This document shows, piece after piece, positions 6,963-10,887 of a stretch of 10,887 bases of DNA. Each line of letters starts with the position of its first letter. Positions within the stretch are counted from its first letter, which is position 1. Both the position numbers and the translations under genes were made by a program. The DNA is from DAIDKA01 sp035943195 (GTDB lineage: Bacteria > Pseudomonadota > Gammaproteobacteria > Steroidobacterales > Steroidobacteraceae): contig DASZCK010000211.1 in assembly GCA_035943195.1 (NCBI GenBank), positions 1-10,887 of the forward strand, in the 5' to 3' direction. Below the pieces are notes generated by a model that was not told the DNA's origin, ran no database searches, and saw only the letters and a program-made list of their open reading frames with translations.

Positions 6963-7904
6963 TCAGGCGAGCCCGGCGACGACCTCGGACCAGGCTTTGC
7001 CAAGATTGCTGCGGTTATAGCCACCGCCACCCAGCGCCAGCACACGCCCGTGGCCCAGGCGCGCGGCCAACTGCACCAGGTCATGCGCCGCACGCCCATG
7101 CATGGCGGGGCTGAAGCGCAGATGAGTGATGGGATCCCCCTCGATACTGTCCGCACCGCACTGGAGAAGCAGAAACTGCGGCTCGAAGCGTTCGATGTGT
7201 TCCAGCGCCCGCGCCCAGGCAACCTGAAAGGCGCGATCCCCGGAGCCGGCGACCAGCGGCAGGTTCAACTTGGTGCCGGCGGCGGACGCCCGCCCGGTAT
7301 CCTCGGACCGCCCGGTGCCCGGATAGAGGCTCTCACCATCCTCGTGAATGTCGGCAAAGATGACCGCCGGGTCATCCTCAAAGCCGAAATACACCCCATC
7401 GCCGTGGTGGGCGTCGATGTCGACGTAGCCGATGCGCTGCAGACCATGTCGCCGCCGCAACAGCTCAATGACCACCCCGCAATCGTTGAAGACGCAGAAC
7501 CCGGCCGCATGGTCCCGCCCGGCGTGATGCAGCCCGGCGATCGGCACGAAGGCTGCGCGTGCGGTACCACTCATGATGGCTTCGGCTGCGGTGATGCTGG
7601 CACCGACCACGGTGGCGGCTGCTTCGTACACGCCCCTGAAGGCCGGTGTATCCCCGCCGTCCAGAAACCCCTGGCCGCTCTGGGAACGCTCGCGCACGAA
7701 GTCCACGTAGCGGGGCGTGTGGAAGGCCAGCAGCTCATCGTAGGTGGCTTCGCGCGGTTCCAGCAGCTGCACGCTGCGCTGCAGGCCGCGCGCTTCAAAC
7801 TCGCGCACAAAGGCCGCATGGCGGTCGGGGCCAAACGGATGCCCGTCCGGAAACCCGTAGCGGGCCAGTCGCTCACCGATCACCACTGCAACCGGGTTGT
7901 TCAT
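6963..7904 (-). CDS. AcuC-like histone-deacetylase-family amidohydrolase
   Basis: This 313-residue protein belongs to the zinc-dependent arginase/deacetylase fold that removes acetyl or similar groups from lysine or polyamine nitrogen. The active site is complete: the His dyad in GLHHAG (His126, His127), GFCVFND (135-141), zinc ligands Asp164 and His166 in YVDIDAHHGDGV, the third ligand Asp252 in CGADSIEGDP, and the catalytic Tyr296 in LGGGGYN. ADIHEDGESLYPGTG (184-198) and NLPLVAGSGD fit the class I/AcuC branch better than acetylpolyamine amidohydrolases. It is shorter than Bacillus AcuC (about 390). Candidate substrates, by inference only, are acetylated proteins such as acetyl-CoA synthetase or metabolic enzymes. 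There is no acs or acetyltransferase neighbour to settle this. The ATG at 7902-7904 is used; the upstream ribosome site is weak. Confidence 0.9.
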   Translation of the reverse strand: MNNPVAVVIGERLARYGFPDGHPFGPDRHAAFVREFEARGLQRSVQLLEPREATYDELLAFHTPRYVDFVRERSQSGQGFLDGGDTPAFRGVYEAAATVVGASITAAEAIMSGTARAAFVPIAGLHHAGRDHAAGFCVFNDCGVVIELLRRRHGLQRIGYVDIDAHHGDGVYFGFEDDPAVIFADIHEDGESLYPGTGRSEDTGRASAAGTKLNLPLVAGSGDRAFQVAWARALEHIERFEPQFLLLQCGADSIEGDPITHLRFSPAMHGRAAHDLVQLAARLGHGRVLALGGGGYNRSNLGKAWSEVVAGLA

Positions 7905-7980
7905 CAGTCAAATGAGCCTAGCAGACCCACGTCCTGCATGCGTTCGCGATAAACTTGAGCTTTCAACCAGCCGACAGCCT
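7905..7980. promoter_or_regulatory. Divergent control region between the deacetylase-family gene and ettA
   Basis: Both flanking genes start outward from these 76 bases, so promoters for both must lie here or just inside the genes. On the plus strand GATAAA (7948-7953) is the only reasonable -10-like hexamer, without a convincing -35. On the minus strand TTGAAA (7961-7966 region) resembles a -35 but lacks a good -10 at the right distance. A small interrupted palindrome TTGA-GCTT-TCAA (7955-7966) is present. Assignment of promoters is by position only. Confidence 0.35.
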
Positions 7981-9654
7981 ATGGCCCAGTATATATACAC
8001 CATGAATCGGGTATCCAAAGTGGTACCCCCGAAGCGCACCATCCTGCGCGACATCAGCCTGTCGTTCTTTCCGGGGGCCAAGATCGGGGTGCTCGGCCTG
8101 AACGGGTCCGGCAAGTCCACGCTGCTGAAGATCATGGCGGGCATCGACCAGAACATCGATGGCGAGGCCCGACCGCAAAGCGGCATTCGCGTCGGCTACC
8201 TGTCCCAGGAGCCGGAGCTGGACCCGACCAAGACCGTGCGCGGCGTCGTCATGGAGGGTGTGGGCGAGGCGTTTCGCCAGGTGGCGCGCTTCAATGAAAT
8301 CTCGGATCGGTTCGCCGAACCGATGTCAGATGATGAAATGAGCGCCCTGCTCGAAGAGCAGGCGAAGCTGCAGGACGCCATCGACGCCGCCGGCGGCTGG
8401 GAGCTGGAGCGCAAGCTGGATATTGCCGCCGATGCGCTGCGCCTGCCGCCCTGGGAGGCACTGGTGGAGCGGCTGTCCGGCGGTGAAAAACGCCGCATCG
8501 CCCTGTGCCGACTGCTGCTCTCGGCCCCCGACATGCTGCTGCTGGATGAGCCCACCAACCACCTCGATGCCGAGTCCATCGGCTGGCTGGAGCGCTACCT
8601 TGAGGAATATCCCAGTACGGTGATTGCCGTCACCCACGATCGCTACTTCCTGGATAACGTGGCCGAGTGGATTTTGGAACTCGACCGCGGACACGGCATA
8701 CCCTGGCACGGCAACTACTCCTCCTGGTTGGAGCAGAAGGAGCAGCGGCTGCGGATCGAAGAGCGCGAACGTGATGCTCTGCGCAAGACCCTGGAGCGTG
8801 AGCTGGAGTGGGTGCGACAGAACCCCAAGGCGCGACAGGCCAAGAGCAAGGCGCGCATGCAGCGCTTCGAAGAACTCTCCTCACGCGAATTCCAGGAGCG
8901 CAATGAGACCAACGAGATCTACATCCCCCCGGGTGAGCGGCTCGGTGAACTCGTCATCGAGGTCAAGAGCCTGCGCAAGGCCTACGGCGAGCGGCTGCTG
9001 ATCGACAATCTGTCCTTCAACATGCCGGCCGGCGGCATCGTCGGGATCATCGGGCCCAACGGCGCGGGCAAGACCACTTTTTTCCGCATGCTCACCGGCA
9101 GCGAAGCCGCCGACGCGGGCGAAATCCGCATCGGACCCACGGTCAAACTGGCCTATGTCGACCAGTCGCGTCAGGCGCTGGATGACAAGAAAACCGTGTG
9201 GCAAGAGATTTCCGGCGGCCTGGACATCATCAAGGTCGGCAATTACGAAACCCCCTCACGCGGCTACGTGGGGCGTTTCAACTTCCGCGGCACCCAGCAG
9301 CAGCAGCTCATCGGCGAACTTTCCGGCGGCGAGCGCAACCGCGTGCATCTGGCCAAAGTACTCAAAAGCGGTGGCAACGTCCTGCTGCTCGATGAGCCGA
9401 CCAACGATCTTGACGTGGAGACGCTGCGGGCGCTGGAGGAAGCACTGCTGAGCTTTCCCGGCTGCGCCGTCGTGATTTCCCATGACCGCTGGTTCCTGGA
9501 CCGTATCGCGACCCACATCCTGGCCTTCGAAGGCAATTCCGAAGTGGTGTTCTTCGAAGGCAACTATCAGGAGTACACCGAAGACTTCCGCCGTCGCCGC
9601 GGTGAGGATGCCGCGCAGCCGCACCGTATCCGCTACAAACCGCTCGCGCGCTGA
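7981..9654 (+). CDS. ettA: Energy-dependent translational throttle protein EttA (ABC-F ATPase)
   Basis: EttA binds the ribosomal E site and gates the first elongation step according to the ATP/ADP ratio. The 557-residue protein is colinear with E. coli EttA (555). ABC domain 1 has Walker A GLNGSGKS (39-46), signature LSGGEKRR (165-172), Walker B with LLLDEPTNHLD (186-196, catalytic Glu190) and THDRYFLDN. The EttA-specific arm lies at about 95-140. The linker (about 245-305; EKELEWVRQ-like ELEWVRQNPKARQAKSKARM) matches the P-site tRNA interaction motif. ABC domain 2 has GPNGAGKT (358-365), LSGGERNR (447-454), LLLDEPTNDLD (468-478, Glu472) and ISHDRWFLDRIATHI. There is no membrane domain, as expected for ABC-F. 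The start at 7981 gives MAQYIYTMNRV, the family N terminus; an in-frame upstream TTG (7897) is rejected because that part has no family match. Confidence 0.97.
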   Translation: MAQYIYTMNRVSKVVPPKRTILRDISLSFFPGAKIGVLGLNGSGKSTLLKIMAGIDQNIDGEARPQSGIRVGYLSQEPELDPTKTVRGVVMEGVGEAFRQVARFNEISDRFAEPMSDDEMSALLEEQAKLQDAIDAAGGWELERKLDIAADALRLPPWEALVERLSGGEKRRIALCRLLLSAPDMLLLDEPTNHLDAESIGWLERYLEEYPSTVIAVTHDRYFLDNVAEWILELDRGHGIPWHGNYSSWLEQKEQRLRIEERERDALRKTLERELEWVRQNPKARQAKSKARMQRFEELSSREFQERNETNEIYIPPGERLGELVIEVKSLRKAYGERLLIDNLSFNMPAGGIVGIIGPNGAGKTTFFRMLTGSEAADAGEIRIGPTVKLAYVDQSRQALDDKKTVWQEISGGLDIIKVGNYETPSRGYVGRFNFRGTQQQQLIGELSGGERNRVHLAKVLKSGGNVLLLDEPTNDLDVETLRALEEALLSFPGCAVVISHDRWFLDRIATHILAFEGNSEVVFFEGNYQEYTEDFRRRRGEDAAQPHRIRYKPLAR

Positions 9655-9659
9655 AGGGA
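9654..9659 (+). promoter_or_regulatory. Ribosome binding site fixing the GTG start of the mprF-like gene
   Basis: AAGGGA overlaps the last base of the ettA stop codon and lies five bases before GTG 9665. No in-frame ATG occurs until codon 33, inside the first membrane segment, so this site decides the start. Its overlap with the ettA stop suggests coupled translation of the two genes. Confidence 0.6.
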
Positions 9660-9664
9660 CGGCG

Positions 9665-10887
9665 GTGTCCGCAAAACCCTCAGCCGACCCGGGAGCATCG
9701 CTCAGCGAAGGGTCGCGACTGTGGGTGGGCCCGGTGGCGGCGCTGCTGGTGTTCTCGGTCATGGCCTGGCTGTTGCACCGGGAGCTGGAGCAGATCCATG
9801 TCCGTGACATCCTTCAGCATCTGGAGGCGATTCCCTCCGACACGCTGCTGATCGGCCTGCTGTTCACCGGCTGCAGCTACTCCGCCCTGTGCCTCTATGA
9901 CTACATGGCGCTGCGCTACCTGCACAAGAAGGTGCCGGTGGGCCGGGTGGTCGTGGCCAGCTTCATCGCCAACGCCTTTGGTCACAATCTCGGGTTCGCG
10001 GCCTTTACCGGCGGTGCCTTCCGGCTGCGGCTCTACGCCTCCTCGCGCCTCACCGCCATCGACGTTGCCACCGTCACCGGCTTCACCAGTCTCACCACCG
10101 TCCTCGGGCTCGCGGTACTCGCCGGGGTTTCATTTCTCTGCTACCCGAAGCAGGCCTCGGCCACCTTCACCAATCATGCCGGCTGGCTGCTGCTGCTGGG
10201 CGTGGCGCTGCTGGGTCTGGTTGCCGCCTACTTCGTGTGGACCTGCTCGCGCAGGGCGCGGCTGGAATTTCGCGGCTGGCTGCTGCGGCCGCCCGGTCCG
10301 GTCATCGGCGCAACACAGGTCATCGCCGGCACCTTTGACCTGGGCATGTCCTGCGCCGTGCTGTGGCTGATGCTCCCGGCCGGCGCACATGTGGGTTTCG
10401 TGGCCTTTGCCGGCGCCTACGCGGTCGGGGTGACGGCCGGCATCGTCAGTCATGTTCCCGGAGGCCTGGGCGTATTTGAGACGGTCGTCGTCATCGCCAT
10501 GCCACAGATTCCTGCCGATGCGTTGCTGGGATCACTGCTGGCCTATCGCGCGGTGTTTTACCTCGCGCCGCTGGGCGTCGCCACGGTGATGTTCGCGGCC
10601 GAGGAACTGGGCGCGCAGCGCGCGCGCCTGGTGCAGGCGCGCGCCCGTGCCGGGGCATTCATCGGCCCCGTGGTGCCCTCGGTCGTCGGCGCTCTCACCT
10701 TCATCGCCGGCACTGAGCTGTTGTTCTCGGGCGCCACACACAACGTGGACGGTGGCATCGCCTCCGTGACGCGCCTGCTGCCCCTGCCGGTGGTGGAAAT
10801 CTCCCATCTCGCCGGCAGCGCCGTGGGCCTGGCGCTTCTGATCCTGGCGCGGGCGCTGTTTCGCCGCATCCGGTTCGCCTACCACAT
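9665..10887 (+). CDS. mprF: MprF-like lysylphosphatidylglycerol flippase/synthase, N-terminal part (cut by window edge)
   Basis: MprF proteins use aminoacyl-tRNA to aminoacylate phosphatidylglycerol and flip the product to the outer leaflet, lowering surface charge and resistance to cationic peptides. The visible 407 codons cover the membrane (flippase) domain: hydrophobic segments at about 20-37, 59-80, 96-115, 138-160, 173-193, 217-238, 243-262, 270-281, 290-311, 332-353 and 378-398. Family motifs are LYDYMALRY (77-85), NLGFAAFTGGAFRLRLY (108-124), HVPGGLGVFE (263-272) and LLPLPVVEISHLAGS (371-385). The last of these is typical of full-length MprF just before the soluble synthase domain, which would lie beyond the edge. 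Because the synthase half is not seen, a flippase-only homologue remains possible. GTG start as set by the upstream AAGGGA; gap to ettA 10 bases. Confidence 0.85.
   Translation, partial: MSAKPSADPGASLSEGSRLWVGPVAALLVFSVMAWLLHRELEQIHVRDILQHLEAIPSDTLLIGLLFTGCSYSALCLYDYMALRYLHKKVPVGRVVVASFIANAFGHNLGFAAFTGGAFRLRLYASSRLTAIDVATVTGFTSLTTVLGLAVLAGVSFLCYPKQASATFTNHAGWLLLLGVALLGLVAAYFVWTCSRRARLEFRGWLLRPPGPVIGATQVIAGTFDLGMSCAVLWLMLPAGAHVGFVAFAGAYAVGVTAGIVSHVPGGLGVFETVVVIAMPQIPADALLGSLLAYRAVFYLAPLGVATVMFAAEELGAQRARLVQARARAGAFIGPVVPSVVGALTFIAGTELLFSGATHNVDGGIASVTRLLPLPVVEISHLAGSAVGLALLILARALFRRIRFAYH
10620..10644. repeat. Perfect 11-bp inverted repeat inside the mprF-like gene
   Basis: GCGCGCGCCTG (10620-10630) and CAGGCGCGCGC (10634-10644) are exact reverse complements with a 3-base loop. 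In the protein this encodes a basic cytoplasmic loop (QRARLVQARARAG, 318-330) between two membrane segments. The mRNA hairpin would be very stable. It is not followed by a T-run, so not a terminator. Alternating GC in a GC-rich genome makes chance occurrence fairly likely. Confidence 0.5.

Noticed and set aside
6915..7952. Open frame of 345 codons on the plus strand opposite the deacetylase gene
   Set aside because: The minus-strand gene has every catalytic motif of its family; this frame is its antisense shadow.
7897..7980. N-terminal extension of EttA from an upstream TTG
   Set aside because: The extra 28 residues have no family match, and the sequence from 7981 aligns exactly with the known EttA N terminus.

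Overview
This window looks like a chromosomal stretch from a GC-rich gammaproteobacterium. The evidence is the gene order glyA-nrdR-ribD-ribE-ribB(A)-ribH-nusB-thiL, which I know from Pseudomonas and its relatives, an EttA protein that reads almost line for line like the E. coli one, and GC-rich codon use throughout. I cannot name the genus. Candidates such as Xanthomonadales, Nevskiales or Steroidobacterales-like lineages are a guess.

Layout. Positions 1-7904 are read entirely on the minus strand, so biologically the order runs from right to left: an AcuC-type histone-deacetylase-family amidohydrolase (6963-7904), glyA (5653-6909), nrdR (5092-5631), ribD (3989-5095), ribE (3370-3966), a small outer-membrane beta-barrel protein resembling PagL (2587-3213), a ribB-type gene with a decayed GTP cyclohydrolase II half (1309-2469), ribH (802-1308), nusB (358-798) and the 5' part of thiL (1-338, cut by the window edge). 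Positions 7981-10887 are read on the plus strand: ettA (7981-9654), then after 10 bases the 5' part of an mprF-like gene (9665 to the edge). The 76 bases between the amidohydrolase and ettA form the divergent control region. No gene-free stretch exceeds about 120 bases.

How the genes work together. RibD, RibB, RibH and RibE carry out riboflavin synthesis downstream of the GTP cyclohydrolase II step. The cyclohydrolase domain fused to RibB has lost its zinc cysteines and GTP-binding motif, so a separate ribA should exist elsewhere. NrdR (ribonucleotide reductase repressor), GlyA (one-carbon supply), NusB (antitermination) and ThiL (thiamine diphosphate) are the usual passengers of this locus. 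The compact junctions (TAG then GTG, TAA then GTG-ATG, and a GTGA overlap) suggest translational coupling. The exception is the PagL-like gene: it sits between ribE and ribB with spacers of 75 or more bases and 117 bases on its two sides, and the 117-base spacer holds the best promoter candidate in the window.

I see no transposon, CRISPR array, tRNA, rRNA or FMN riboswitch. Most of the window is ordinary conserved housekeeping. The points worth a second look are the PagL-like insertion with its exact His-x-Ser...Glu spacing, the degenerate RibBX-type protein with its own promoter, the deacetylase beside glyA, and the ettA-mprF pairing.
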